Shown: positions 52,943-62,813, counted from the stretch's first letter. The stretch is 64,000 bases of DNA from Prorocentrum cordatum (GCA_963575745.1 CAUYUJ010017878.1:124001-188000), one strand, 5' to 3'. Translations and numbers: made by a program. The notes: a model not told the origin generated them from the letters alone.

Positions 52943-53323
52943 TCGGAAAACAGACCGGCATGAACGTATTTTCTCAGAGGTCCACGCGGATTTCTTGGAT
53001 CGGCGCCGGAACCCCTTGCCGGCGCCTCTGCTGCCACCCCAGGCGCGCTCCGCGCGCCAGCATGGAGGAGTCGGACGGGGCTCGGACGAGGATAGTCAAA
53101 TCCGTTCCAGACCGTTCCGGAACGCTCTCAGGGCGTTCCGGAACGCTCTCTGAGAGGGCCGCGACGCCCGAGACATCTTCCGGAGCCGCCGGACTTCCGA
53201 GTTTCTCGATTTGCCCACCCGAATTCCTCCTCGTCCTGGCTTCGCCCGAGGGATGGTCCAGCGCCGATCCAAGGAATATGCGCGGACCTCCAAGAAGTTA
53301 CATTTCTATGCGGGCACTTTCCG
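52943..53323. mobile_element. Family C element, copy 4, enlarged
   Basis: TCGGAAAACAGACCGGCATG, AGAGGTCCACGCGGATTTCT on the left; AAGGAATATGCGCGGACCTC and the complement of the outer end on the right. The interior is about 200 bp longer than in other copies and contains GTTCCGGAACGCTCTC repeats. Confidence 0.72.
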
Positions 53324-53429
53324 GTGGTGCCTCCGTCCTCTTGGGGGGGGGGGGGGCAGGCGCGCCGCGCGCGCGCGCGGGAGGCCGCCGCAGCGGTGCC
53401 CTTTGGGATTGGCGTGTGGGGCGTTGAGG

Positions 53430-53430
53430 G

Positions 53431-53471
<41 letters not shown>

Positions 53472-53490
53472 CGACGACGGCGACGACGAC
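53430..53490. repeat. CGA microsatellite
   Basis: (ACG)n, interrupted once by ATG. Confidence 0.92.
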
Positions 53491-53887
53491 AGCGTCCGCG
53501 CCGTGCGTCGTGCGTCGTCCGTCGTCGGGAGGGAGAAAATCGCTCGCTATCAGTGGATGCCAAATGGGTTGTTGTCTTGCCCGACCTAACTTTCCAGTGG
53601 GTCGCAAAACTCGTCGGAGCTCCGGAGTGTCTCAGGGAGGTGAGGCCACTCCGCCAGGCGGGCGGAGCCCGCTTGGCCCGGATCGCTAACCCCCCGTCGT
53701 CGCTCAGGGCAGTTGCAACCCACTCGTAAGCCATAAAAAACGAGATGTAGCCCACCCTGGCAGCCACTGATGAACCCCCTTCCCCTCGGCAACACCCGGG
53801 CCCGATCTCAGTTCCGAGGGCCAGGCGCAGCTTTCCGACGACATGGCTTTGCCATCCGGTGCTTCTCTCGGTGAGGTTCGTGGGCTT
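53491..53887. other. No gene recognised
   Basis: No repeat or domain recognised. Confidence 0.35.
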
Positions 53888-54013
53888 GGCATCGCTCGGA
53901 CGTGTGCATTTTTCCTTCGGCGAGGACCATCGAGGAGCATCCTTGATCCCTTCGCGAAAAAGCCGCGCTCGAAACCGACAAGAAGCACAGGAAATGGACG
54001 ACCGAGCGCTGGC
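53888..54013. mobile_element. Family D TIR element, copy 2
   Basis: GGCATCGCTCGGACGTGTGC at the left, ATGGACGACCGAGCGCTGGC at the right, TTCCTTCGGCGAGGACCATC inside. Confidence 0.75.
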
Positions 54014-54184
54014 CACTGGGCTCCCCGCTGGGCTGCTCGAGGCTCTCTCGCTTCGGGGTGCCTCTCCAGCAGCCGCGCCTCGCCGAGGGCCCTTCCGCAG
54101 CGGGGGGCGCCCCGTGCGTTCCAGGGCGGCCGCCAGAGAGCCGAGTGGTGGCGGCCCGGGAGCCAAGGTCTCCGACGATCTGCC

Positions 54185-54405
54185 CCTCCTCCTCCTCCTC
54201 CTCCTCCTCCTCCTCCTCCTCCTCCTCCTCCTCTCTTCCTCCTCCTCCTCCTCCTCCTCCTCCTCCTCCCTCCTCCTCCTCCTCCTCCTCTCTTCCTCCT
54301 CCTCCTCCTCCTCCTCCTCCTCCTCCTCCTCCTCCTCCTCCTCCTCCTCCTCTCTTCCCTCTTTCTCCTCCCCCTCCTCCTCCTCCTCCTCCTCCTCCCT
54401 CGGAA
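54185..54405. repeat. CCT tract
   Basis: (CCT)n with CTCTTCCT interruptions at intervals of about 60 bp. Confidence 0.95.
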
Positions 54406-54431
54406 ATCGTGGGGGGTAGGTTACCAGCCGC

Positions 54432-54797
54432 GAACTTATCCCTATCCCTAAGATTGACACGCCAAAAGGCGATGACAATATCAGGGATGCGCCTTCAAAG
54501 ACTAAGGGATAGACATCCTACCCTGACACGTCGATTGAGGAATTGGCCGTTTTCGGTTCGCGAGAGGGCGTCGCGGCCGTCATTTTTGCCGTTCCAGGTC
54601 CGTCGGTTTCGGTCCCAGGCCGTTTTCGCCAAGGGGAGGTTTACTAAAGGGAGGTTTGTCCACCGCCGATTATCCCTATCCCTAAGATTGACACGCCAAA
54701 AGGCGATGACACTCTCAGGGAGGCGCCTTCAAAAACTAAGGGGATCCCCAAGATCGGCATCGTGATGAGGCGATGCCCAGCACAGGGATAAGGATAT
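54432..54797. repeat. 80-bp direct repeat at 234-bp spacing
   Basis: TTATCCCTATCCCTAAGATT, GACACGCCAAAAGGCGATGA and GGGATGCGCCTTCAAAGAC occur at 54436 and 54670. The second is followed by a complementary AGGGATAAGGAT. Confidence 0.8.
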
Positions 54798-54856
54798 GTT
54801 CCAGGCTCATGATCTCAGCCTGGGCGTTCTGTCCGCGGCCTCGGGCTCCTGGCGCG

Positions 54857-55159
54857 GCACTGCTCGAACGTGTGCGCGTCTTCCTCTGCGAGGGGCCCTC
54901 GAGGAGCCTCCTGGAGCATCTCGCGAGGCAGCACGCGCAGGAAGCCTGAGCTTGGGTCGGGCCTGTCCCTCCTCTGCCGGAGGAGTCTTCAACAATAGTC
55001 CCCCAAAAATGGTCCGGGGACGAGTTGTGAAAGTGTGTTTTTTTGCCATTTGGGGGTAGTTCTCTAGTATTCTCTATTTTTCGTCAAACATCCCCCCGCA
55101 GGAGGACAGGCCCGGCTTAAGTCTAACCATGTTCGGGGAATGGACGTCCGAGCGATGGC
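54857..55159. mobile_element. Family D element, copy 4, split by family A copy 12
   Basis: Left part GCACTGCTCGAACGTGTGCG to about 54953; right part AATGGACGTCCGAGCGATGG ends 55159. A family A element lies between. Confidence 0.65.
54954..55118. mobile_element. Family A TIR element, copy 12
   Basis: GGGTCGGGCCTGTCCCTCCT at the left; TCCCCCCGCAGGAGGACAGG then CCCGGCTT at the right. Flanks AAGCCTGAGCTTG and AAGTCTAACCATG agree at 9 of 13 positions. Confidence 0.78.
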
Positions 55160-55445
55160 GAGAGTGGGGCCCCCGGGTGGGCCTCGGGGCCACCACACAA
55201 AGAAGCGATCGGGGCGCAGAGGTGGCCATCGGGGAAGGGGGCGGGGCCCTCCTCGGGGCCGCGCGGTGAGAGAGTCGCAGCGTCGGACGTCTGGGGCGAG
55301 CGATGGCGAGAGTGGGGACCCCGGGTGGGCCCCGGGGCCACCACACAAAGAAGCGATCGGCGCGCAGAGCTGTCCATCGGGGAAGGGGGCGGGGCCCTCC
55401 TCGGGGCCGCGCGGTGAGAGAGCCGCAGCGTCGGACGTCTGGGCC
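55140..55445. repeat. ~155-bp tandem repeat, two copies
   Basis: GCGAGCGATGGCGAGAGTGG, CACCACACAAAGAAGCGATC, GGAAGGGGGCGGGGCCCTCC and CGGACGTCTGGG recur at 55151 and 55299. Confidence 0.88.
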
Positions 55446-55765
55446 TCTGGGGCCCGTCCTCTGCCGCTTCCACTGGCCAGCCTCTCGGGCCCACCGCCCA
55501 GCAGATTCCAAACTTGGGCCTCCAAGGGTCTTTGCGTCCTTACCACCCGTCCTTACTATACGTTTTCGCTGTAGGTATTTCTGGGTTTCCAGATCCCAAT
55601 CTACTTTAGCCTTCCTCTTTCTTCAAGAGTCGAGCGGTTCTTCCTCTTCCCTCCTCCTCAGGGGGCGGGCGGAAGCCCAACCTACTGCCAACGCCTTCCT
55701 ACTTCGCGCTTCTACCCATTTATTCCTGGCTGCGCCTTCGGTGTCGCCCTTGTCGCGCTCCGCTT
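55446..55765. other. No gene recognised
   Basis: Ordinary GC-rich sequence; no domain or repeat seen. Confidence 0.35.
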
Positions 55766-55845
55766 GCCAGGGAGGGGATCCGACGTCGATCCAAGAAATC
55801 CGCGCGGACCTACGAGGAAGTACGTTTGTGCCTGTGTTGGTTCTC
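55766..55845. mobile_element. Family C right half, copy 5 (truncated)
   Basis: GATCCAAGAAATCCGCGCGG then ACCTACGAGGAAGTACGTTT; no left arm precedes it. Confidence 0.6.
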
Positions 55846-56391
55846 GAAGAGGCGCTGTGGCACCATGTGGGACTTGCTATGGAACAGGGACATGCCGTAG
55901 ACGGATCTACCCTTCTCTTCGACCTTGTCTTGCGCTGATGGGTTCAGATTACAGTCAACCCTCACAGGAAGAATGGGCAACTTTCACAAGGGTACCGTTG
56001 CATCCTTGCCTTCTGGCCCATCCTTAGCGACGTTCCCTGACCAACCTCGTTCGAAAACGTTAGCTTGGCCCTCCAAGGCACTTGCATCCTTACACCGCGC
56101 AGCCTTATGACACGGACTGACTGTATACGTGTTAGACCAGAAAACTTATATTTATGATGGTCTTGGGTGATCGCCCTTCGCGCGGTGCGAAGGGTGCGAA
56201 GGGTGCGAAAACTTTCTCGAGGGTGCGAAGGTGATCGCCCCTCGCGCGTCGCGCTCTGGGCCAGCTCCAGCCGAGGGGCGGCGCGGGAGCGCGAGGGCGC
56301 GAAGATGGTCGCGGGGCGCGAGGGCGCGAGGGCGCGAAGTCAGATGGCCTGCGGACTTTCCTCCCTCCAGCTCTGGGGCTCCTAATTCCTT
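55846..56391. other. No gene recognised
   Basis: GGTGCGAAGGGTGCGAAGGG-type short repeats and GAGGGCGCGA units at 56190-56345; otherwise nothing recognised. Confidence 0.4.
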
Positions 56392-56517
56392 GGCATCGCT
56401 CGGACGTGTGCACTTTCCCTTCGGCGAGGACCATCCAGGAGCATCCTTGATCATTTGGCGAAACAACCACGCACGAAACCGGAAAAAAACACAGGGGATG
56501 GACGTCCGAGCGATGGC
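56392..56517. mobile_element. Family D TIR element, copy 3
   Basis: GGCATCGCTCGGACGTGTGC at the left, GATGGACGTCCGAGCGATGG at the right; best-preserved copy. Confidence 0.82.
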
Positions 56518-56519
56518 CA

Positions 56520-56660
56520 GATTCGGGTCGGGTGGATGGGGCGGGAGGATCGCACCGCATCGCCGATGCGGCTCGATGTGGGGCCCGACGGTCGCTGCGC
56601 CGAAGCATCGACGATGCGGCGCGATCCTCCAGCCTGCCATCTATCCGGAACCCGTCTAGG
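56520..56660. repeat. Family M element, copy 4
   Basis: GGAGGATCGCACCGCATCGC at the left, CGATGCGGCGCGATCCTCC at the right. As at 8098-8414, a family D element is directly adjacent. Confidence 0.72.
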
Positions 56661-56667
56661 AGGCCCC

Positions 56668-56827
56668 ATATGTTCACTGTGAGCAGGAAGCGCTGGCGGC
56701 GTCGCCGCGGTTGTTATCCACTTGAGAGACCAGCTCGCCTGTCCAACAGCGGCCGCTGTCGGTTTTGGGCAGCCTTGGCTTGTGGGCATCGTATCCATTC
56801 TTTCCGTTCCCAATTCGGGCGTTCCAG
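56668..56827. mobile_element. Family E TIR element, copy 3
   Basis: GTGAGCAGGAAGCGCTGGCG near the left; CATCGTATCCATTCTTTCCG then TTCCCAATTCGGGCG at the right. Confidence 0.65.
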
Positions 56828-57344
56828 TATCCGGGGGTGAGGGGGTGAGATCGCAGTGAAACGGATAGCCCCCCACCTGGAAATCGGGTTATGTTTCGCG
56901 TTTGTGTGAGATCGATCGTGAGATCGATAGTGAGATCGATCAGGTGGGACGTTTGCTCTTCCCCCCGAACCTCCTTATCACCCGAAGGGTGGTCGTATAG
57001 ATATGTTTTCGGCGTCAGCCCAACATCCTTATACTATCTGTGCGTCGCCCCCCCCCAAGGGGCGACTCGCGCACCGAGATATCTTATAGTACATGCGTCC
57101 TGGCGGGCGCTTTCTGGCCACACCGCTCCGCAAAGGATTGACTACAATATTGTTACACTACATGTTCGGGTCGGACGCACGCCTCCAAGGAGGAAATGTA
57201 GTATGAGTATGTCCCTGTGTGTCCCATGCTTGCTCACAAAAAATACGAGCAGTGGCCCGAGAGATCTACTCGGACTCCATCTGCGAGACCTTTACTAAAG
57301 TCGTCGTCGCCCGCTCGCCGGCAAGCGCCAGAATGGCAGTGGCC
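56828..57344. other. No gene recognised
   Basis: GAGATCGATCGTGAGATCGA repeats at 56910-56945. CTCCTTATCACCCGAAGGGT at 56972 resembles 27107-27125. Confidence 0.4.
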
Positions 57345-57530
57345 GCGAGAGGAGGAAGAGGAGGAGGAGGAGGAGGAAGAAGAGGAGGAGGAGGAAGAGG
57401 AGGAGGAGGAAGAAGAGGAGGAGAAGGACGGGGACGAGGAGGACGAGGAGGACGGGGAGGAACAGGAGAAGTGGAGGAGGAGGACGAGGAGGACGAGGTG
57501 GAGGAGGAGGAGGAGGAGGAGGAGGAGAAG
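57345..57530. repeat. AGG purine tract
   Basis: (AGG)n with AAG, GAC interruptions, upstream of the SL-preceded gene. Confidence 0.95.
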
Positions 57531-57800
57531 GACACCAAATATCGACGACTCTAGCCCCATCTTGGAGGCCTCGGCTGAAGTCGGCGGCGAGCCGCCGCCC
57601 GCTCGCCCGGCTCGCCCAGTGCGCGCGCGCGCCAGCGGAGGCTCGCGGCGCCCTGGCCGACTGCAGCGGCTACCTGCGGGACCCCAGCGGCGGCCCGAGG
57701 CGCCGTCGGTCACCGCCCACCGCGCTCCTTTCCGCGCCCGTCCACCCGCCCCCCCCCCATGTTGCACCTCTGCACGCTCTCGCACGCGCCAACGCTTCCC

Positions 57801-57822
57801 TCCGCAACCACTTTGGCTCAAG
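57801..57822 (+). other. Relict dinoflagellate spliced-leader sequence
   Basis: TCCGCAACCA followed by CTTTGGCTCAAG matches the canonical 22-nt dinoflagellate leader (as I remember it) at 19 of 22 positions; the differences are at positions 5, 7 and 11. It stands 37 bases before the ATG at 57860. In dinoflagellates a leader in genomic DNA ahead of a gene marks re-integration of a trans-spliced mRNA. Confidence 0.75.
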
Positions 57823-57859
57823 CTATTAGCTCTGGCGCGCGCGCGGGCGCTTGGGCGGG

Positions 57860-58821
57860 ATGGCGCGGGAGTGTCTGCGAGGCGGCGCTGGTGCGCGTGC
57901 CTCGGCAGACCGCCTTGTCCAGAAGCTGGTCAACGAGCTCGAGGAGACCAAGGCCAAGTTGACGCAGGCCCAAGAGCAGCTGTGGGCCGGGGGCGTGGCG
58001 CGCGTCACGAGCGCCTGGCGCGGCCAGCGCTGGAGGCGCGTGTCGCAGGGGGCGTGGAGTTGAGCGCGCAGCGGTTGATCCGCAATGTGGCGCTTCACGC
58101 TCGGCGGTGCCCTGCGGAGGGCGCACCGCTGGCCGAGTGGCGCTGCGCCCAGCATGGCCCAAGGCTCGGCGCAGATGGCATGGCTCATGGCCTGGGTGCT
58201 GTCGGTGCCGCCATCGCGCGGGGCGGGGGCCTGGAGGGTGCCGTGGTCGCGCACGTCGCGGACTTCGAGGCCAAGCTGCTGGCGAAGTACGACGTCTGCG
58301 GCGGGGGCCCCGATTGCGGCGAGCGCTGGGAGAGCGGCGTCGAGTGCGAGGGCGTGTGCGGCCAAGGTTTCGGCGTAGAGGAGAAGCTGTGCGGCAGGCG
58401 CCACGTGAGGGGCCTCCACGTACAGCAAGACGAGGACGAGGAGCGCGAGGGGGCAGGCGGCTCGGTTCGGCTGGCGCCAGGTGTCTGGCAGGCGGTGGAC
58501 CCCGAGGCGGAAGCCAAGGTCTTCGTGGAGGGCATCGCGGTCGGGTGGCACTTTGCTGGCCTGGAGAGAGGCGCGCCGTTGGACCTCGCGCGAGGCTGGC
58601 GGCTGGCCAAGCGGGCCGGCAACCAGCAGCACGCGGCGGCTGTGGCGAAGCGCTGGGCCGCACGGTGGAGGCGGCGAGCGGAGTTCAGCCAGGGCACGGG
58701 CATGATGCAGAGGGTGCGCGCGAGTGCCGTTCGGCTGGCTGCCCAAAGGAAACTGGACGGTGAGTTTGCCTTCCAACAAGCGTACCAAGGAGGGAAAGGC
58801 CTACGGCTGACCCAGGGCTGA
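57860..58821 (+). CDS. Unrecognised GC-rich intronless gene behind a relict spliced leader
   Basis: From the ATG at 57860 one frame encodes about 67 residues with a likely coiled coil (LVQKLVNELEETKAKLTQAQ) and stops at 58063. The downstream frame, offset by one base and open to the stop at 58819-58821, continues with non-repetitive protein: LEARVAGGVELSAQRLIRNV, FEAKLLAKYDVCGGGPDCGE, a Cys cluster (ECEGVCGQGFGVEEKLCG), an acidic stretch, then helical Arg/Ala-rich sequence ending GGKGLRLTQG. I read these as one gene of about 320 residues with a single frameshift somewhere in 57985-58045, or an assembly error. No known domain is recognised. The lack of introns and the leader relict suggest a retroposed gene copy. 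A long (AGG)n tract lies upstream and a 66-bp tandem repeat downstream. Confidence 0.5.
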
Positions 58822-58886
58822 GCGCATCGCTTAGTCCTTCACCTATGTGTGTTTTGTTTCTCGCCTCCTGTTCTTGTGCATTGCCT

Positions 58887-59030
58887 CAGGGTTGCCAGTG
58901 CCAGAACGATCAGCAGGCCGCGACATCGTCGCGGGTTTGACGCATTGTGTCTCAGGGTTGCCAGTGCCAGAACGATCAGCAAGCCGCGACATCGTCGCGG
59001 GTTTGACACATTGTGTCGCCTATTGGGTTG
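58887..59030. repeat. 66-bp tandem repeat, two copies
   Basis: TCAGGGTTGCCAGTGCCAGA, ACGATCAGCA and CGCGACATCGTCGCGGGTTT occur twice, differing at two bases. The second motif contains the hairpin CGCGAC/GTCGCG. Confidence 0.92.
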
Positions 59031-59234
59031 CAAGTGGGCTTATAGCTCCGCCGCTTTGGACTGCATCGCATGCGTTCTCGAAGAGCCGATTTTTCTTGCA
59101 AGCCTTCAACTACAGAGGCTGCAGGTATCGGGATCGTGAACGTCAGAGCCACGCCCCTTTTGCCCACGAGCGAAAACAAACGCCAACGCTTCCCCACCCA
59201 CCTATCCCCCCCCCTCCACCCCTCGCCTCAACTC

Positions 59235-59395
59235 CATTACGCGCGCGCGCACGGACGCGCGCAGGCGCGCAAGCGCGCAATCACGCACGCACGCACGCAC
59301 GCACGCGCGCACACACACGCGCAGGAAGAGAAAGAGAGAGAGAGAGGGAAACAAAAAAACAAGGAGAAAGAGAGAGAGAGAGAGAAAAACAAACA
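59235..59395. repeat. CGCA/ACGC and GA simple repeats
   Basis: (GCGC/ACGC)n then (AGAG)n with AAAC runs. Confidence 0.9.
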
Positions 59396-59403
59396 AACAT
59401 AGG

Positions 59404-59559
59404 CCACCACCAAAACACCCCGACCCAACCCGAAGGCCCCAATTTGCCATCCATTTCCAGTGGGGGGGGGGCCGGGGAACATTGAATAAAAACAAGGGAG
59501 TCCCGTACCCCCCCCCCCCCCGAAATTGGGGTCTCCGGCTTGGGTTGGGGTTGTAGTGA
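59404..59559. mobile_element. Family I TIR element, copy 2
   Basis: CACCCCGACCCAACCCGAAG at the left, GGCTTGGGTTGGGGTTGTAG at the right, and the shared TTTCCAGTGGGGGGGGGG in the interior. Confidence 0.8.
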
Positions 59560-60300
59560 GTCGGGACGCGCCGTGCCGGCGTCGACGACGTCGACGACGA
59601 CGACGACGACATCGACGCCGTCGCCGTGGCCGTCGCTGTCTTCGGGGAGGCTCTTCATTCAGGGGGGGGACACGGTCGATGTTCGAGGCTTTCGGGCGTT
59701 TTCTTCGGATGTGAGTGGTTTCCCAGCCTCGGTGTTCTCTCCAGCAGCCGCGCCTCGCCGAGGGTTTCCTGGGGTTGCCTGGATCGTCTGGAACGGCCGC
59801 CGGGGGCCAGAGAATTGGTTCCAAAAACCACCGGGGGCGGGAATAGGCCCAAGCGGGGAAGCATCGACCCCCAATCGCCCACTGATCGTTGACGGAGGCC
59901 CGATAGGATAGCCCACCCCGCGCAGGATCGCGCGGATTTGCTATCGGGGGCCTGTCGTCAATTTATCGGCGACGTATCGCCGCTTCCAGTTCGATGCTTC
60001 CCTCCCTGAGCCAGCCCCCCCCAGTAACGTCCCTCCTCATCGTCATCTCCGTCGTTGGAGTTTTTCACGCGCTTGCTCTTCACGTGTCAGAAGAATGCAG
60101 ACGTCGGCGGGCGATGGAATCCCCAGCATGCCAGGTCGGTTGGCGAGCTGCTTCTGTTCGGCTCTCGGGGTGGCCTGGCAGTGGCAGCCGCAGTGTCTGC
60201 TCGCCTGCGTTCGCTGGGTCATGTTTCGGGCTGCCGTCGCCCAAAGGGTATTTTGCCAGCGGAGGTCCTGCCCACCCCCAGGCCGGAGTTCACCTGATGC
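59560..60300. other. No gene recognised; one hairpin
   Basis: Short GAC triplet run at 59580-59620. GACGGAGGCCCGATAG (59889) faces CTATCGGGGGCCTGTCGTC (59940) as an imperfect hairpin. Confidence 0.4.
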
Positions 60301-60302
60301 TG

Positions 60303-60565
60303 ATCTTTCCCCTCCTCCTCCTCCTCCTCCTCCTCCTCCTCCTCCTTTTCCTCCTCCTCTTCCCCCCCTCCCCCTCCCCCTCCCCTCCCCTCCTCCTCCT
60401 CCTCCTCCTCCTCCTCCTCCTCCTCCTCCTCCTCCTCCTCCTCCTCCTCCGCTTTCTCCTCCTCTTCCTTTTCCTCCTCCTCCTCCTCCTCCTCCTCCTC
60501 CTCCTCTTCCTCCACGCTTCGACCGCCAGTCAGTGCTCTGACCTGAGCTCGACGGCCGGCGTCTC
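60303..60565. repeat. CCT tract with shared right flank
   Basis: (CCT)n to 60513, then CTTCGACCGCCAGTCAGTGC. A similar flank (CTTCGACCACAAGTCAGAAC) follows the tract at 61255-61322, so tract and flank were copied together. Confidence 0.8.
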
Positions 60566-61245
60566 TTGCAGCCGGCGCCCGACGGCCTCGAGGATCTGAT
60601 TTGGGTGACGGTGATGATGCAGAGCACGGGTGTGTTTTCGAGGCGGGGTGATCGACAGGTCGGAGGCACGAGCAGGAGCGGTAGTCCTGGAAAAGGGCTC
60701 GAGGGTGAGAAATGCAGCCTGCCCGCCACCGTGCTGTCGCACTGCTAGAGCTGGAGTCGCCGAGGACCCCGCACGTTGAGGCGGGGACGCCAGCCTCTCC
60801 CGACCCTCCCCCCCCTTCCTCCGTTGTTTGTGACGTCGTCGAGCCGTGCTCGTCCTCGCCTCGCCGCCTCCTCAGCTCTTGATAGCGCGATGTCTCATTT
60901 AATGCATGGGTCTCGGAGCCGTCTTGGGGCCCAGTATTTCTTCCCCTGGCGTTGCGTCGTGTGCTTTGTTGTTTAGTCTTGTCTTGTTGCGTTTCGTTCC
61001 TTGAGCCCACCACAGACATTAGTGGCCACCTAGTTGTGTCGAGTGCCGATGCGTGGCCCAGCCCCAGGGGTATATCCGATCTGGGGTAGCCGAGGCACGC
61101 CAGAGCCCTCCTCACCGTGCGATAGCACCGCTTACATAGCGCACTCTAGGCACTCGAGCTGAATTAGTGGTGTCAGATTTTCTTACGGGTCACTCCTCGT
61201 GTACCTGCTGAGCTCCGCCGCTGCCGCCTTCTCTACCTCCTGCTG
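60566..61245. other. No gene recognised
   Basis: No domain, RNA gene or tandem repeat recognised. Confidence 0.35.
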
Positions 61246-61370
61246 CTGATGCTGCTGCTGCTGCTCCTCCTCCTCCTCCTCTTCCTCCTCCTCCTCCTCC
61301 TCCTCCTCCTCCTCCTCCTCCCACCCGCTTCGACCACAAGTCAGAACTCTGCCCTATACCTCGACCGAAT
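61246..61370. repeat. CTG/CCT tract with shared right flank
   Basis: (GCT)n then (CCT)n followed by the flank related to 60516-60560. Confidence 0.85.
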
Positions 61371-61612
61371 TACGGGAGTCCGGCCTCGTCGTGTGAGCCC
61401 CATTGGCCGTGGACGCCGGTGCTGGCTCGCGCTGCTCATCTCAGGGCGCCAGAGGCGGGGGCGCAGCAAGCGGGGGCACGCGGACTGCCGATCTCCACGT
61501 TGGGCGGCGCCCCCGTTCAGAGGGTGCCCTGGGCGCCGCAGGCGGAGTCACAGTCCACGGGGGCAAGCGGAAACGCCGAAGGTTCCGTTCCGCGAAAGCC
61601 CCGTTTCCGATT

Positions 61613-61770
61613 ACGTCGGGCATGCCCCTCTACAGGAGGGATCTCCAGAGATAGTCAAAAAATAGTATGGGGACGATTTTGCTACTGTTGTGGAGCATTT
61701 TTGGGACATGTTTTCCAGATGTTTTCTATTTTTCGTCCAAGGTCCGCCTGTAGGAGGACATGCCCCAGCT
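61613..61770. mobile_element. Family A TIR element, copy 13
   Basis: GTCGGGCATGCCCCTCTACA at the left; CGTCCAAGGTCCGCCTGTAG then GAGGACATGCCCCAGCT at the right. Confidence 0.75.
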
Positions 61771-62087
61771 AAGTTTGCGGAGGCCCGATTATCCTGCGCC
61801 GCCCCCAGGCCGCCCAGTGCCTCCGTCGACGACACGGGGCACACCTGGGAGGACGTGGCCGCCAAGATGGAGCAGGACCCCTCCTCGTGGCTTGTTTTCT
61901 TGTGCGCTGTCTTGCCGATCGACGCGGGCCCGCGCACCCTCTCCTCCCCCCCTCCCCCCCAGGGAGTACAGTCGGCTCGGACTAGCAGGTCGCCCCTGCC
62001 AAATCAAGGGTACTCTTGTGTCCCGTGTCTCGCGACCCATGCTTCTTGCATTCCTGTGGCAATGTGGCCCTCGGAAGGGTCTCGGTC

Positions 62088-62243
62088 AGGAGGGGAAAAA
62101 CAGACAGACACAATTATTAATCGCCGATTCTCAGGACAATATGCAAACATATGGGAAGTGGGGGGGAAGACAAAAAACCCGAAAACATAGGAACATGTGG
62201 GGAATCGTTTGATTTGTGTGTATTTGTTTGTGTGTCGGGCCCC
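62088..62243. mobile_element. Family G TIR element, copy 4
   Basis: AGGAGGGGAAAAACAGACAG at the left; GTATTTGTTTGTGTGTCGGG then CCCC at the right; centre ATATGGGAAGTGGGGGGGAA. Confidence 0.75.
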
Positions 62244-62467
62244 TTCACTCGTGTCCTCTCGCGCGTCCTGTCCAACCGAGTCCGGCCGCAGATCTCGGCT
62301 GCGCTCGGCGCTCGCGCTCCGAGCGGGCGGGGCGCCTCCCCCGCGGGGGGCGCACGGCTGCGAGCCGCGGTCCCCTTGAGCAGAGGCCTTCGGAGCCCGA
62401 CGCCTCTCCTCGTCCCGCCCCCCCCCCTTCCCGCCGCATGCCGAAGCGCCGAAGAAGAAAGCGCTCA

Positions 62468-62580
62468 CCTCCTCCTCCTCCTCCTCCTCCTCCTCCTCCT
62501 CCTCCTCCCTCTTCTCCTCCTCCTCCTCCTCCTCCTCCTCCTCCCTCCTCCCTCCTCCTCCTCCTCCTCCTCCTCTCCTT
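62468..62580. repeat. CCT tract
   Basis: (CCT)n with CTTCTCCT and CCCT interruptions. Confidence 0.95.
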
Positions 62581-62600
62581 CCGGCGGCGGGCCCAGGGGT

Positions 62601-62812
62601 CTGCACGAGCGAAATGGGCACGGAAAAAGTGGGTACAATGCCCAACGGCGGATCCTGCTCATTTCGAACAGGGCTCGCTGTCGGCGCCGCCGCGGCCTGG
62701 GAGTCCATTCGAGACAGAAGGCCGCCTGCCCAACAGCGGCCGCTGTAGGTTTGGGGCAACATGCGTTGTTGGGCATTGTACCCATTCTTTCCGTGCCCAT
62801 TCCGGGCGTCCA
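62601..62812. mobile_element. Family E TIR element, copy 4
   Basis: AAATGGGCACGGAAAAAGTG then GGTACAATGCCCAAC at the left; GTTGGGCATTGTACCCATTC then TTTCCGTGCCCATTCCGGGC (in two parts) at the right: arms of about 45 bp, the best-preserved copy. Confidence 0.85.
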
Positions 62813-62813
62813 A

